64,000 nt of DNA, from positions 248,001 to 312,000 of the forward strand of contig NZ_BNJF01000002.1 of assembly GCF_016587355.1 (NCBI RefSeq), in the 5' to 3' direction. Position numbers and translations under genes: made by a program. The notes beneath the pieces are model-generated. The model saw nothing but the letters and a program-made list of their open reading frames with translations, was not told the origin of the DNA and did no database searches. Within the stretch, counting starts at the first letter, position 1; every line of letters begins with the position of its first letter. The DNA is from Ktedonospora formicarum (GTDB lineage Bacteria > Chloroflexota > Ktedonobacteria > Ktedonobacterales > Ktedonobacteraceae). Of the stretch, positions 27,275 to 36,527 are shown piece after piece.

Positions 27275-28267
27275 TTACTGTTCCCCCTTACGCACTCGTG
27301 GGTCAAGCCAGCCAACAACAAAATCCGCCAGTAAATTAGCTAATAGCACGGCTACAACAGAGAAGAGAAAAATGGTTTGCATCAACGGATAATCACGATT
27401 GCCAATAGCAGTGAAAAAGAGTCGACCCATGCCCGGATAATCAAATACGGCTTCCACCAGGACCACGCCACCGAGAAGACCTCCCAGCGACATAGCCAGG
27501 CCAGTGACGTTGGGCAGAATCGCGTTGCGAGCACTATAAAGTAGGGCTACTTTCCAGGGCTTCAGTCCTTTCGCAATAGCCAGGCGAGTGTAATCCTCGC
27601 GCAAGGTCTGAACCATATTATTGCGCATACCCATAACCCAGCCAATAGGCCCGGTGATAAGCAGCGAGATCGCAGGCAGCGTGGCATGCACCACGATGTC
27701 CCACGCATATTCCCAGCTCAGTTGACGCGTCGAGTTCTCACTGAAACCACCTCCTATCGGCAGCCACTGAAGCTGAAAGGCAAAGACGGATAATAAGATC
27801 AAGGCAATCCACATATATGGCAGTGTGCCAAGAAAGTTCAAGCCAACACTCACAACTGAGTCAAATGGAGTGTTGCGCTTCCAGGCTGCGAAAGCACCCA
27901 GGATGTTTCCAATAATGAAGCCGATAATATTGGTCGTCAACACGAGGCCCACGGTCCACAAGATCGACTGCCCAATCAATGAAAGTACCGAGTAGGGAAA
28001 ATAAGTGTAAGAAATTCCAAACTGCCCATGAACCAGTGATCCAAGATAATCAATATATTGTTGAAATATGCTATCGCCCCGTATGCCTAGCATTAGGCGA
28101 ATGGCACGCACCTGTGCTGGATCAATCGCCTTGTTCTGACCAGCAAGTTTCCGAACAATATCCTCCGCAGGATCTCCCGGTTGCAGGCGAGGAATAATGA
28201 AGTTTAATGTCACTGCTGTCCATAATGTCAGAAGAAAAAACAGGAAACGTCGAATGTAGTAACGCAT
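27275..28267 (-). CDS. Dpp/Opp-type ABC permease (DppB-like)
   Basis: A 330-residue membrane subunit: MRYYIRRFLFFLLTLWTAVTLNFIIPRLQPGDP is the classical OppB N-terminus with its first helix. Next come a loop with YIDYLGSLVHGQFG, several helices, and the motif RNAILPNVTGLAMSLGGLLGGVVLVEAVFDYPGMG near the C-terminal third. The ATG at 28267 has GGGAGAAC upstream. It is encoded directly before the DppC-like gene and after the binding-protein gene, from which a hairpin separates it. Confidence 0.93.
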   Translation of the reverse strand: MRYYIRRFLFFLLTLWTAVTLNFIIPRLQPGDPAEDIVRKLAGQNKAIDPAQVRAIRLMLGIRGDSIFQQYIDYLGSLVHGQFGISYTYFPYSVLSLIGQSILWTVGLVLTTNIIGFIIGNILGAFAAWKRNTPFDSVVSVGLNFLGTLPYMWIALILLSVFAFQLQWLPIGGGFSENSTRQLSWEYAWDIVVHATLPAISLLITGPIGWVMGMRNNMVQTLREDYTRLAIAKGLKPWKVALLYSARNAILPNVTGLAMSLGGLLGGVVLVEAVFDYPGMGRLFFTAIGNRDYPLMQTIFLFSVVAVLLANLLADFVVGWLDPRVRKGEQ

Positions 28268-28336
28268 AGCAGGTTCTCCCAGATAGTAGAGCAGGAATTA
28301 TTCGTTACCCTGCAAGTCACACAAAAATGAAAGAGG

Positions 28337-28366
28337 GGAGGGAGCGCAAAGTGACGCACTCCCTCC
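28337..28366 (-). terminator. Intercistronic hairpin between binding protein and permease genes
   Basis: GGAGGGAG (28337-28344) pairs with CTCCCTCC (28359-28366), and on the minus strand CTCTTTCATTTTT follows. Placed between the binding-protein stop and the permease start, it probably stops part of the transcripts so that the binding protein is made in excess, as is common for ABC importers. Confidence 0.6.
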
Positions 28367-28387
28367 TAGAAACTGCCTGCGCAACTA

Positions 28388-30028
28388 CTATTCCAGACTC
28401 TGCTTCAAATGAGTAATGACGAGCAAGATGTCGCCCGGCTGACAATACGGATTGTTCGCATCGGGCCAGCCCACAGCCCTCTTGGTACTGTACTCGAACC
28501 AATGGGCACCATACCAGAGAGGAACATCTGGGAAATTCTGATAACTATACTCAGCCAGTTGAGACACAGCCTTCTTCTGCTCATCAACTGTTAAGGCCTG
28601 CTGAAGTTGGTCAAGCATTTTATCAACTGCAGGGTCTTTAAAGTGAAGGTAGTTTACACTTGGATCTACCCGGCTATTGAGGTAATTATAGGTATCATAC
28701 ATGTTGCAAGAGCCACCGTGTACGCTGAACAGCATATCGTAGTCGGCAGCTTTACGACGTGATTCAATGATCTCAGGTGATGGCGTTTGCACATTCACCG
28801 TCAGCCCCAACGCATTCAAGTTAGCCTGAATAACCTGGGCAGCCTGAATCCAGTCAGTCCAACCGTTCTGTACCAGGAAGGTGATCGTAATTGGCTTGCC
28901 GTCTTTCCCTAGAATTTTGTTGTTGGCATTCTTGGTATAGCCAGCCTGGGTAAGAATGTTGAGAGCCTTCTGCTGATCAAAGGGGAAAATTCCCATGTTT
29001 GGGATATCGGAAGGGATGAAGCTAGACTGACCAGGGACTGAGAGCCCCGTCTGACTGGCTGGCTGAACGTAACCGAATTCGGCCTTTTTGGAGATTTCCT
29101 GGCGGTTGATCGCATATGCCATAGCCTGACGGAAGGCGAGATCGTTAAACGGCGCTTTGGTCAGGTTCATACCCAGCGAGATCTCGCCACCCGCCGGGAA
29201 CCAGTAGTGATTATGCTTCGGATCGCGGGCAATATAGGCTTGCTGAACATTGGGAACAAACATGGCATTCCAATCATACGAGCCTCGGGCTAGCTTAAGT
29301 TGCTCGACCTGAATGGAGCCTGCCTTGTGGAAAACCAGATGCTCAACCTTAATCTTATCAGCCTGCCAGTAGTTTGGATTGCGTTTGAGGACCAGTTGTT
29401 CCTGATTAAAGCTATCAACTGTAAAGGGGCCTGTTACAACCGGCTTCGGATCGGTGAATGTGACAGGGTCGGAAACCTTTTCCCAGACATGTTTGGAGAC
29501 AATAGCCTGCTGCAGGAGACGCTCAAATACCTGCACCGAGGGACCTTTGAACTTGAGGGTCACCTGATTCCCCTGCGCCGTCACATTATTCAAGCTCTGC
29601 CAGATGCCCTGGGTATCAAGTGCCGGGTATTTTTGCATCATATTTAACGTGAATACCACATCATCAGGCCCAAAAGGCTGCCCATCGCTCCACTTTACCC
29701 CCTGGCGGATAGTAAAGATGAGCGTCTCCGGATCTTGCCACTTAAAGCCAGTGGCAAGCCAGGGTTGTACCTTACAGGAATAGTTATCCTCGACCATCAA
29801 TGGCTCGTAGAGATAGTTAACACCTGGAAGCAGGGCATTAGATAAAAAGGGATTGTAATTGACCTGCGGGTTATCGCCTCCGCCAAAACCGCCACCATCG
29901 AGCGTGTCAATCATGCCATTACCGGCTTTCGTATTTCCGTTGCTCTGTGGCCCTCCACACCCTGCAAGGAATACGATAAGTAATAGAAGTAAAGACGTGA
30001 AGGAGAGGAAACAACGTTGTTTAGCCAT
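28388..30028 (-). CDS. Family 5 extracellular solute-binding lipoprotein
   Basis: A 546-residue lipoprotein of the peptide/nickel-type family 5 of binding proteins. The signal CFLSFTSLLLLLIVFLAGC ends in a lipobox; mature segments include LATGFKWQDPETLIFTIRQG, the family signature KWSDGQPFGPDDVVFTL, VTGPFTVDSF and LKRNPNYW. The ATG at 30028 (MAKQRC) begins directly at the signal peptide; the frame to 30085 adds 19 residues without sense. It is the first gene of the Dpp-type operon. The ligand may be an oligosaccharide, judging from the GH35 gene next door, since family 5 proteins can also bind glycans. Confidence 0.92.
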   Translation of the reverse strand: MAKQRCFLSFTSLLLLLIVFLAGCGGPQSNGNTKAGNGMIDTLDGGGFGGGDNPQVNYNPFLSNALLPGVNYLYEPLMVEDNYSCKVQPWLATGFKWQDPETLIFTIRQGVKWSDGQPFGPDDVVFTLNMMQKYPALDTQGIWQSLNNVTAQGNQVTLKFKGPSVQVFERLLQQAIVSKHVWEKVSDPVTFTDPKPVVTGPFTVDSFNQEQLVLKRNPNYWQADKIKVEHLVFHKAGSIQVEQLKLARGSYDWNAMFVPNVQQAYIARDPKHNHYWFPAGGEISLGMNLTKAPFNDLAFRQAMAYAINRQEISKKAEFGYVQPASQTGLSVPGQSSFIPSDIPNMGIFPFDQQKALNILTQAGYTKNANNKILGKDGKPITITFLVQNGWTDWIQAAQVIQANLNALGLTVNVQTPSPEIIESRRKAADYDMLFSVHGGSCNMYDTYNYLNSRVDPSVNYLHFKDPAVDKMLDQLQQALTVDEQKKAVSQLAEYSYQNFPDVPLWYGAHWFEYSTKRAVGWPDANNPYCQPGDILLVITHLKQSLE

Positions 30029-30235
30029 CACTGTACCTTGTATCTGAAACTCATCCATAGCCCTTCGACAAAGGACTGTGCTCAATTGAGCCTGGGTTGG
30101 TTTTGGGTATGTAATAAATACCTGCGGCAGTTTTCCTTTCCATGAAAAATAGAGCAGCGGCTGCGCTGTTCTCTACCGATTGCCGCCTGATTCGTTAAAA
30201 TAGGCTTTTCGCTAGTTACCTCCTTTCTAAGCTAG

Positions 30236-30263
30236 CTCAAAGCAGAGGAAGATCTGCTCTGAG
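30236..30263 (-). terminator. Possible terminator after the beta-galactosidase gene
   Basis: CTCAAAGCAG (30236-30245) and CTGCTCTGAG (30254-30263) form a 10-bp stem with one mismatch, 28 bases past the stop of the upstream gene. No T run follows on the minus strand. The rest of 30029-30290 shows no gene. Confidence 0.4.
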
Positions 30264-30290
30264 CCGTTAGACCGGCTTGCAAACGAACGA

Positions 30291-32705
30291 CTATGCTTCC
30301 AGGTAGAGCGTGAGCTGATCACTCAGTACCGCCGGTTTGAGCGATGTGATGATCTGCACACCGCCTTGTAGCTCCACATCGTAATCTTGACTTAGGGCGA
30401 CCTTTTGCGGTCCAGCTATTGCTATGATGTCCTGTGGTTGAGTCAAACGAAACTTAAGAGCAGTCTCCGTCCTGCCCAAGATCTCTGCCGTGGAATAGAC
30501 AATGCGCATAGCGCCAATGGATAGATTCAACGGCAACATCATTCCCTCTTTGCGCCGCAACTGCAAGGAACGTCCCCCCAATAATGGCTGCTCTTTCTCT
30601 GTGATATGGATTTCTTTGTCGAAGCCATCCAGGTTCAAGATGTGCAACAGCCGCTCTCCTGATTCAGTGGCAGTTGTCGTCATAAAAATGCCATTGGACC
30701 TGTCATGATGGTTCAGCCCGGCTCGTACACCAAGTTCTTCAAGGATCGCTCGAACGAGAGAGACATCGCAGGGATAAGCCGCCGAGAGCACAATAGCACG
30801 TCCTTGCCCAAGCGGGATATCAAAGCCGCACGCCTCGTTGGTGTCCGCAGCTCTTACAAGCACCTCACCTCTAGTTGCCCCATAGAAATGCGCGCGATAA
30901 GAGCGTACTTCAGGACGCGGGGCAACCCAGCCCTCGGCTCGCAGAGAAAGAAAGTAACGATGAGTAGACTCACGCGAACCAGCAGGGTTCAGCCCCAGAT
31001 GCCTGGAAAGCGTATCTGCTGGGCGACCTTCTAAATCAAAGAGTGGCAATTCTCCATAGAGTAAGAGATGGCCTCCTGCTTGCATATAATCCACCAGTTT
31101 CTGCTGAAGTACCCCGTCCATATAGCGGGCTGACGGCACCACAAGCACTGGCGTAGACCACTGATCGAGCGCCTTGTTCTGCACATCCAGAGCCCCAAAG
31201 CGATAGCCAGCCAGCAGCATACCTTTGGCGAGCATTTCCCAGGCATCTCTTCCCCGATTCTCCTCCAGATTTTGTACGATTTCCTTCATCCTACTACTCG
31301 CCGGATATTTAGATTCCGTCATGTAATAATCAGGGATGAAAGCGAAGGTCAGTGGATCATGCTCTTCATGCATAATTGCCAATTTATCTGCTACCGCCGC
31401 AATGGCTTTGTTGACCCTTGCCAGAGGCCAGTATGAGTAACTCAGCTCTCCTTCAGGGTTTACTGGCGCGGCAAAGCCGTGACGCTCTCCTGTAAAGGCA
31501 ATGCGATTATTCCCATCATTGGCAGGTTCCGGCAGGAGAGAGTTTATGCCGCCACTAAAGAGGTAGTAGCTAAGTAGTTTGTTTCCCTGAGCAACACACA
31601 TGCGAGCCTTGAAATCAACTGTTGAAGGATCATAGTGGTTGCCATTACTCCCGCCGTAATCACCATCACCGCACTCGAATTCCACAGAGGTTAAGGGCTG
31701 CTCCGGCCTATTGACAGCATCCATAAAGGCGTTTATGAGATAGAGATCCTGGAAGTTGCTGATTTGCAACTCTCCCAGATAGTGATCCGATCCTGCGATA
31801 TATCCTGGAGCCTGTGTATACGCTTCATAGAGCTGGCTAATGCCAATTGGAAAGGTAAGGCCCCGACCTGCGTCTGTACCATGCACGTTAATAATGAACG
31901 GCACATCGGTGACGCCAAATTCTTCAGCGTAGCGGCGCAGGATGGATACATAGCGGGCAAAACGGTACCGCATATAATAGCCAAGATCATGAAGCAGCGA
32001 GGCGGCGTATTCCTCTGCAGGGGAGCGTAATGCAGCGTCTCGCACCAGAGCGTTGTCCAGATCAAACGAATATCGTTGCTTGAGCAAGGCAGGCCCGTGC
32101 TGCTGATGTAACCAGCGGGCGAAATCCTCTAACACGTTCGCAGTAAGGTCAGGGCTATTGGTAACCCAGGAGAGCATGCCCACTTCGTTGTCAAGCTGGA
32201 CCGCAATAATATTGCCACCTCTGGTATACAGGCGGGGCGCTATCACCTTCATGACAGCACTGTACCAGTGGTAAGACTCTTGTAGGAACGCAGGTGCAAG
32301 GTAGTCAACAGTACGTGTGGAGACCGATACACCATCCCAACTAGGCGGCATGATCTCCGGATGTTTGGTATACAGCCAGAAAGGTAGGCCCTCATTTTTC
32401 ATCTCGGCCATAATGAAAGGGCCAGGACGCACAAAGAAATAAAGGCCGTTATCCTTACATAGATCGATGAATGCGCCAAGGTCGAGTTCCGGACTCGTCT
32501 TGCCCTCCAGGTCAATCTGCCCCTCAAATGGCTCATGACACAACCAGGGAACATAAGACGCCACGGCATTGCAACCCGCCTCCTTCAATTTCGAGATGCG
32601 ATCCTGCCACTCTTCACGTTTGAGGCGAAAGTAATGGATCTCACCCGCAAGAATCATACGAGCCTTGCCATCTATCAGAATCTGCCTATCTTTGATAGCA
32701 ATCAT
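30291..32705 (-). CDS. Glycoside hydrolase family 35-type beta-galactosidase
   Basis: Cytoplasmic enzyme of 804 residues, probably cleaving terminal beta-galactosyl units. The TIM barrel (about 1-330) opens with GEIHYFRLKREEWQDRIS, AGCNAVASYVPW, and FVRPGPFIMAE. The acid/base Glu lies in NIIAVQLDNEVG, and a candidate nucleophile Glu lies in TSVEFECGDG. The C-terminal half holds a glutamine-amidotransferase-like domain and beta domains, as in other large GH35/GH42 proteins. No signal peptide is visible from the chosen start 32705 (MIAIKDRQ), which has GAGAAAGG upstream; the longer frame to 32819 looks non-coding. The gene lies between the LacI regulator and the importer, so it fits a glycan-import-and-cleave unit. 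Confidence 0.88.
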   Translation of the reverse strand: MIAIKDRQILIDGKARMILAGEIHYFRLKREEWQDRISKLKEAGCNAVASYVPWLCHEPFEGQIDLEGKTSPELDLGAFIDLCKDNGLYFFVRPGPFIMAEMKNEGLPFWLYTKHPEIMPPSWDGVSVSTRTVDYLAPAFLQESYHWYSAVMKVIAPRLYTRGGNIIAVQLDNEVGMLSWVTNSPDLTANVLEDFARWLHQQHGPALLKQRYSFDLDNALVRDAALRSPAEEYAASLLHDLGYYMRYRFARYVSILRRYAEEFGVTDVPFIINVHGTDAGRGLTFPIGISQLYEAYTQAPGYIAGSDHYLGELQISNFQDLYLINAFMDAVNRPEQPLTSVEFECGDGDYGGSNGNHYDPSTVDFKARMCVAQGNKLLSYYLFSGGINSLLPEPANDGNNRIAFTGERHGFAAPVNPEGELSYSYWPLARVNKAIAAVADKLAIMHEEHDPLTFAFIPDYYMTESKYPASSRMKEIVQNLEENRGRDAWEMLAKGMLLAGYRFGALDVQNKALDQWSTPVLVVPSARYMDGVLQQKLVDYMQAGGHLLLYGELPLFDLEGRPADTLSRHLGLNPAGSRESTHRYFLSLRAEGWVAPRPEVRSYRAHFYGATRGEVLVRAADTNEACGFDIPLGQGRAIVLSAAYPCDVSLVRAILEELGVRAGLNHHDRSNGIFMTTTATESGERLLHILNLDGFDKEIHITEKEQPLLGGRSLQLRRKEGMMLPLNLSIGAMRIVYSTAEILGRTETALKFRLTQPQDIIAIAGPQKVALSQDYDVELQGGVQIITSLKPAVLSDQLTLYLEA

Positions 32706-32863
32706 CGCTGATCGATACCTTTCTCTCTTTTCAAAGGTCGAAGTGAGCGCCTGATGTGTATGGTAACTCATCAGTTTGACCAGCCAAGAGAATGTGTCAT
32801 TCTCTTGGGCCTTAGCCATCTACTACCACATATTTCCAAAGAGCTACATCTCCATCAGCATAA

Positions 32864-33940
32864 TTATCTGGGAGAAGTACACGAAGCACGCACGATGAGT
32901 TCAGTTGGTAATTGAAGGTAGTTAGCTGAAGTGTTTTGCATGGCAAGCGGTAGAATAGCTGGATAATAGCTAGTAGGGACAGGGCGCGGCGCGTCAAGTT
33001 GGGACAAAAGTAATTCAGTAGCACGTCGACCCATTTCATAGAATGGCTGCCGGACGCTTGTGAGAGCTGGACGTGTATAGGCAGAAGAAGGGATATCATC
33101 AAAACCGATAAGAGAAATATCGCCCGGTATCCGCACTCCATGCGCTTCGGCATCCTCAAGCACATCATAAGCCATCTGATCGTTACCGGCAAAAATAGCA
33201 GTAGGGCGCTTCTCCATGGTAAAGAATTGTTTGGCGCCAGGTAGCCCACTCTTTGCCATGAAATTTCCCTGCTGTACCAGTTCGGGATCGGGTGTCAGTC
33301 CAGCTTCCTTCAGTGCCTCACAAAACCCCTGGTACCGTTTAAGCGAGACTTCGTACTCTAGAGGCCCCTGGATAAAAGCAATGCGTCGATGCCCTAACTG
33401 GAGTAAGTAGCGTGTTGCAGCAGCAGCCCCCGTTTGATTGTCGGCGCTCACCCAGGGAACATGTGTTGGCGTTTCGCGGTCATCAATAATGACAACGGGA
33501 AAACCTTGATCATAGAGTTTTGTCAGATGAGGAATCGAGGAGCCAGGATATACAGCTAGAAGACCGGAAGCGAGGTGGGAAGCCAGAATGCGATCAATCA
33601 CAGTGCCCTTGTTTTTCTCATAATCACCTAGATCATGAGCCACACTGTAGAGTAGCAATTCGTAGGATGATTGCTCCACAACCTCAGAGACCCCACGCAA
33701 GATCTCTGTAATTAACGGCCAGGTTAAAGGGGGAATTACGACGCCTATCAAGCGGCTACGCCCCCCTGCCAAACTGGAGGCCGCAACATTGGGCACAAAG
33801 CCCTGCTCTTGCATAATTTGTAAAATTCGTTCACGTGTCGCAGGATCTACATCTGGTTTGGCATTCAAGACCCGAGATACTGTGGCCTTGGAGACACCTG
33901 CGAGCCGGGCAATATCCTGTATCGTTAGTTTCCCAACCAT
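32864..33940 (-). CDS. LacI-family transcriptional regulator
   Basis: A 358-residue regulator. The N-terminal helix-turn-helix reads LTIQDIARLAGVSKATVSRV, with the hinge helix ending NVAASSLAGGRS. The sugar-binding domain follows (IGVVIPP, VVIIDDRETPTHVPWVSADN, GHRRIAFIQGP, TAIFAGNDQMAYDVL, IPGDISLIGFDDIPSSAYT). The start at 33940 is set by GAGGGAATT and by the HTH position. It most likely senses a sugar imported or released by the neighbouring transporter and GH35 enzyme, and represses those genes. An imperfect palindrome upstream (34028-34047) could be its own operator. Confidence 0.95.
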   Translation of the reverse strand: MVGKLTIQDIARLAGVSKATVSRVLNAKPDVDPATRERILQIMQEQGFVPNVAASSLAGGRSRLIGVVIPPLTWPLITEILRGVSEVVEQSSYELLLYSVAHDLGDYEKNKGTVIDRILASHLASGLLAVYPGSSIPHLTKLYDQGFPVVIIDDRETPTHVPWVSADNQTGAAAATRYLLQLGHRRIAFIQGPLEYEVSLKRYQGFCEALKEAGLTPDPELVQQGNFMAKSGLPGAKQFFTMEKRPTAIFAGNDQMAYDVLEDAEAHGVRIPGDISLIGFDDIPSSAYTRPALTSVRQPFYEMGRRATELLLSQLDAPRPVPTSYYPAILPLAMQNTSANYLQLPTELIVRASCTSPR

Positions 33941-34027
33941 ACAATTCCCTCTTTTCATCCTTGCGGGGAATCCGGCAGTCCCTTGAGCACCCTTATACAA
34001 TGGTAACGATTCAAAAATAAGCTCATA

Positions 34028-34047
34028 AACCGTTCTCGGGAGCGGTT
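34028..34047. promoter_or_regulatory. Candidate operator upstream of lacI-type gene
   Basis: AACCGTTCTCGGGAGCGGTT is a 20-bp palindrome with three asymmetric positions, 88 bases upstream of the regulator start. LacI-family operators have this size and central CG-type symmetry. Autoregulation is an inference. Confidence 0.45.
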
Positions 34048-34109
34048 ACATAAAAAGTATAAGGAGAAATACCACTCCTGTCAAGGGAGACTTAAAATTC
34101 GGGTGTGAT

Positions 34110-35357
34110 TCACATTTTTGCAAATCGGTTTGGAAGCGCCTTGCGAGAAAAGGTCATGCGTCCCCAGCGCTTTTGGCCTTCGGTTCTCCCTTTGTGGGGA
34201 GTCTGTTGCGCCTTCGCCTTTCCACGCGCCGACAGCAGCAAGATCTCGATAAGCTGTTCCTCCAGCACCTGTTCCAGTTGTGCTCGTCGCCGCTGGCTGC
34301 GCTGCACTCGTCGGGCATGATGCTCTTCTCTTTGTCGCTGATGTTGCTGGTCCCAGACTTCTTCCCAGCGGTGATTACACAGGGCATCGCGTAAAGCTAG
34401 CAGAGGATTCACGTTGGCGGGCTCCCAATGCATGCCTGCTCGTTTGAGCCGCGCCTGCATGACTCGCTTGTTGGCGCTTTCCACCATGCCTGAGCCAATG
34501 GGCCAGCCTTGGGTTTGGAACTCTTGATACTGCATCTGAGGAAGGCGCTTGCCAAAATAACGCACCGCATCGCTGACCGCAGGCAAGGGGCGGTGTTCTT
34601 GCCACCACGCCATATGCTTCATGATGCGCTCTGGCCCATGATGTTTGAGCTCATGAAGCATGGCTCTTAGCCAGCCTTTGGGCACATGCTGACCTGCCAA
34701 TTCCCCTTGTTCGGCGATCCGACCCAGATACTCGGCTGCATGGGCAAAATCTAAAATCCGCACGGCATCGAAGCGATGCCCATCCACAAAGCCTTGAAGC
34801 CATTCGGCTCCATCTTGCACCGCACAGACCGCTGCGGCTCTCTCAATGCCTCGCCGTGTGATCTCCACTGATGCCAGGTCGGCAAAGGTGGTTGCATCTG
34901 CCAGCCGCGAAAAGCAGGAGTGGTTGATGGTTCGTTTGTCCGTCGCATCTTGATGGCGTGTGTGTGCAGGGAGGACCTCTGCAATGACCACCGTTTTGAC
35001 TTCTGCCCAACATCCTCCTCGTAGGGGAACCATGGCTCCATCTCCACTCATTGCCAGACGGCAAGCCACAGGCTCTGTGCCTTCCCCGACCAGGGCGCAG
35101 GCCGCGCTGGCTTGCTCGGTTTGCATGACCAGGACTCTGGCTCCTGCTTGTAAGGTCTGCCGACGCACCAGCGAGTCGCTGACCTGGATCCCCAACAAGG
35201 CATGCAGTTCACTGGCCGCTTCCTCAAAAGGAAGACGGGCTCCCAACCGAACCAGGCTTTGATGGGCATGGGGCATCAAACCTGTTTGAGGCAAGTCCAA
35301 GAGCTCATCGAGGGGGAAAAAAGCTGTACCCACAATGAGGGCAGCTCTGATACTCAC
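34110..35357 (-). CDS. ISKra4-type transposase, C-terminal catalytic part
   Basis: Main part (up to 415 codons) of an ISKra4-family transposase, a DDE-type enzyme. It contains SGDGAMVPLRGG with a first Asp, VQDGAEWLQGFVDGHRFDAVRILDFAHAAEYL with a second, and QGWPIGSGMVESANKRVMQARLKRAG with the final Glu. The first residues (IVGTAFFPLDELLDLPQTG) overlap the end of the upstream frame, so the true protein is probably a fusion made by shifting frame near 35312-35322, where the coding strand reads T6C5. The basic C-terminal tail (QRRRAQLEQVLEEQ) completes the family pattern. Confidence 0.9.
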   Translation of the reverse strand: MSIRAALIVGTAFFPLDELLDLPQTGLMPHAHQSLVRLGARLPFEEAASELHALLGIQVSDSLVRRQTLQAGARVLVMQTEQASAACALVGEGTEPVACRLAMSGDGAMVPLRGGCWAEVKTVVIAEVLPAHTRHQDATDKRTINHSCFSRLADATTFADLASVEITRRGIERAAAVCAVQDGAEWLQGFVDGHRFDAVRILDFAHAAEYLGRIAEQGELAGQHVPKGWLRAMLHELKHHGPERIMKHMAWWQEHRPLPAVSDAVRYFGKRLPQMQYQEFQTQGWPIGSGMVESANKRVMQARLKRAGMHWEPANVNPLLALRDALCNHRWEEVWDQQHQRQREEHHARRVQRSQRRRAQLEQVLEEQLIEILLLSARGKAKAQQTPHKGRTEGQKRWGRMTFSRKALPNRFAKM

Positions 35358-35661
35358 GAATCAGGGTGACTTCTTGTCCTCCTTGCGTTTGCAGTCGGCG
35401 CTCTCGCTTGCCACGCACTTGCATCCGTTTCCCACACTCTGGACAGGCCACCGGCTTACTCCGACCGGTTCCTTGGTCTGCTTGGTTGGCTTGAGCGAGA
35501 TCCTCGATCATTCTCGCTCGTAGCTCGTTCATCTGTTGGTCAACCGCCTCCTCGATGTCGGCTAAGGTCGCTTGGGGATGGGCAAGCCGCCACTCTTGCA
35601 TACTCTTGGCTACCTGCTGGCTTCTTTGCTCCCATTGCTGATCGTCCTCTTGCTGCTTCAT
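35305..35661 (-). CDS. ISKra4-type transposase, N-terminal part
   Basis: 118 residues with a coiled, Gln/Glu-rich start, then ACPECGKRMQVRGKRERRLQTQGG and SCPHCGYSFFPPR, the zinc-binding N-terminal domain of ISKra4 transposases. The ATG at 35661 follows GGAGAGGG. This frame stops at 35305, while the catalytic frame overlaps it from 35357. The shared homologous piece CPHCG/FFP shows that a +1 shift at the T6C5 run would give one continuous protein. This may be programmed slippage or a disabling indel; the sequence alone does not decide. Confidence 0.85.
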   Translation of the reverse strand: MKQQEDDQQWEQRSQQVAKSMQEWRLAHPQATLADIEEAVDQQMNELRARMIEDLAQANQADQGTGRSKPVACPECGKRMQVRGKRERRLQTQGGQEVTLIREYQSCPHCGYSFFPPR

Positions 35662-36008
35662 ACCCTCTCCTCTCTTTTCTCTCGCTTGTCTCCTCCTCAG
35701 TGTACCATCTTTGTCTTTTTGCAAAAATCTGAATTACACCCTTAAAATTCTTTGGCGATTGCCATCTCGGCAAACAGCTCCCTTCACAAGTGGAATATCT
35801 CACAGGGCATACGGAAGCATAATCTTGATATTTCGGTCTAAACGGCAATTGATACAAGTGCTGGAGCCCGGAGACGCTACATTGATGCAATTCGAATGTT
35901 ATCAGGAGAAAAGTCCTTCTTTCTTGTCAGGACATGAGCAAGTAGATATTATCTACGTATGGATGCAAATTGGTTGTGAATGGGAATTATGTAGAGAGGG
36001 TGACATTC

Positions 36009-36527
36009 ATGCGAAAACAACAGCATAAACAAGCATTTATCATTTTCTTCCTGGCAGCGTTCATCTGTGTTCTGTTACTTGTTGGGTGTGACATGCCGAG
36101 CGCGCGGGCAAAGCAACAGTCTCCAGAACAGAGCAACATGTCCACGCTCGCATCGACAGCACAAATCGCACCACTACCAAATATTACTCCGCAAGCCGGT
36201 TGGAAGTTAGCATACGAGACCTCAAATGACGCGACGAACCTACGCAAAGGCGAGAGTCAGAAGCTTGCTCCAATCGACATTCCTCCTGGGACCGGCTTTC
36301 ATGTCGTCGCGCTCTGCGCGGGCGACGGCTCGATTGAGGCTACATTAGAAGGAAGTGGAGAGGAGGGTGCGACGACTAATGTACACGCATCAATGACTTG
36401 TACTCCATCTTCTTCACCTACTCCTAAGGGCACAACCGTCATGGCTGATGGGATTACGCAAGCCACACTCTCGGTCACTCTTACAGGGCCGATACAGTGG
36501 AAAGTCGTGGTCGAAGAGCCAGAATAA
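36009..36527 (+). CDS. Hypothetical secreted lipoprotein
   Basis: A 172-residue predicted lipoprotein: MRKQQHKQAFIIFF begins a signal that runs to the lipobox LLVGC at residue 25 or so. The mature part is Ser/Thr/Pro-rich, then a compact domain of about 100 residues with GTGFHVVALCAGDGSIEATL and IQWKVVVEEPE and two further Cys that could form a disulfide. I recognise no family. The start is set by AGAGAGGGTG upstream. Its gene follows the ISKra4 element, whose insertion did not hit the coding part. Confidence 0.7.
   Translation: MRKQQHKQAFIIFFLAAFICVLLLVGCDMPSARAKQQSPEQSNMSTLASTAQIAPLPNITPQAGWKLAYETSNDATNLRKGESQKLAPIDIPPGTGFHVVALCAGDGSIEATLEGSGEEGATTNVHASMTCTPSSSPTPKGTTVMADGITQATLSVTLTGPIQWKVVVEEPE

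Larger units (their letters stand above)
34101..35741 (-). mobile_element. ISKra4-family insertion sequence with 9-bp target duplication
   Basis: The 1641-bp element is delimited by inverted ends: GGGTGTGATTCACATTTTTG from 34101 inward and, on the other strand, GGGTGTAATTCAGATTTTTG from 35741 inward. TTAAAATTC flanks it on both sides (34092-34100 and 35742-35750), the direct repeat left by insertion. It carries an ISKra4-type transposase in two overlapping frames. It landed between the LacI-type gene and a lipoprotein gene, in non-coding DNA, on the upstream side of the regulator. The intact ends and duplication indicate a fairly recent insertion. Confidence 0.92.
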
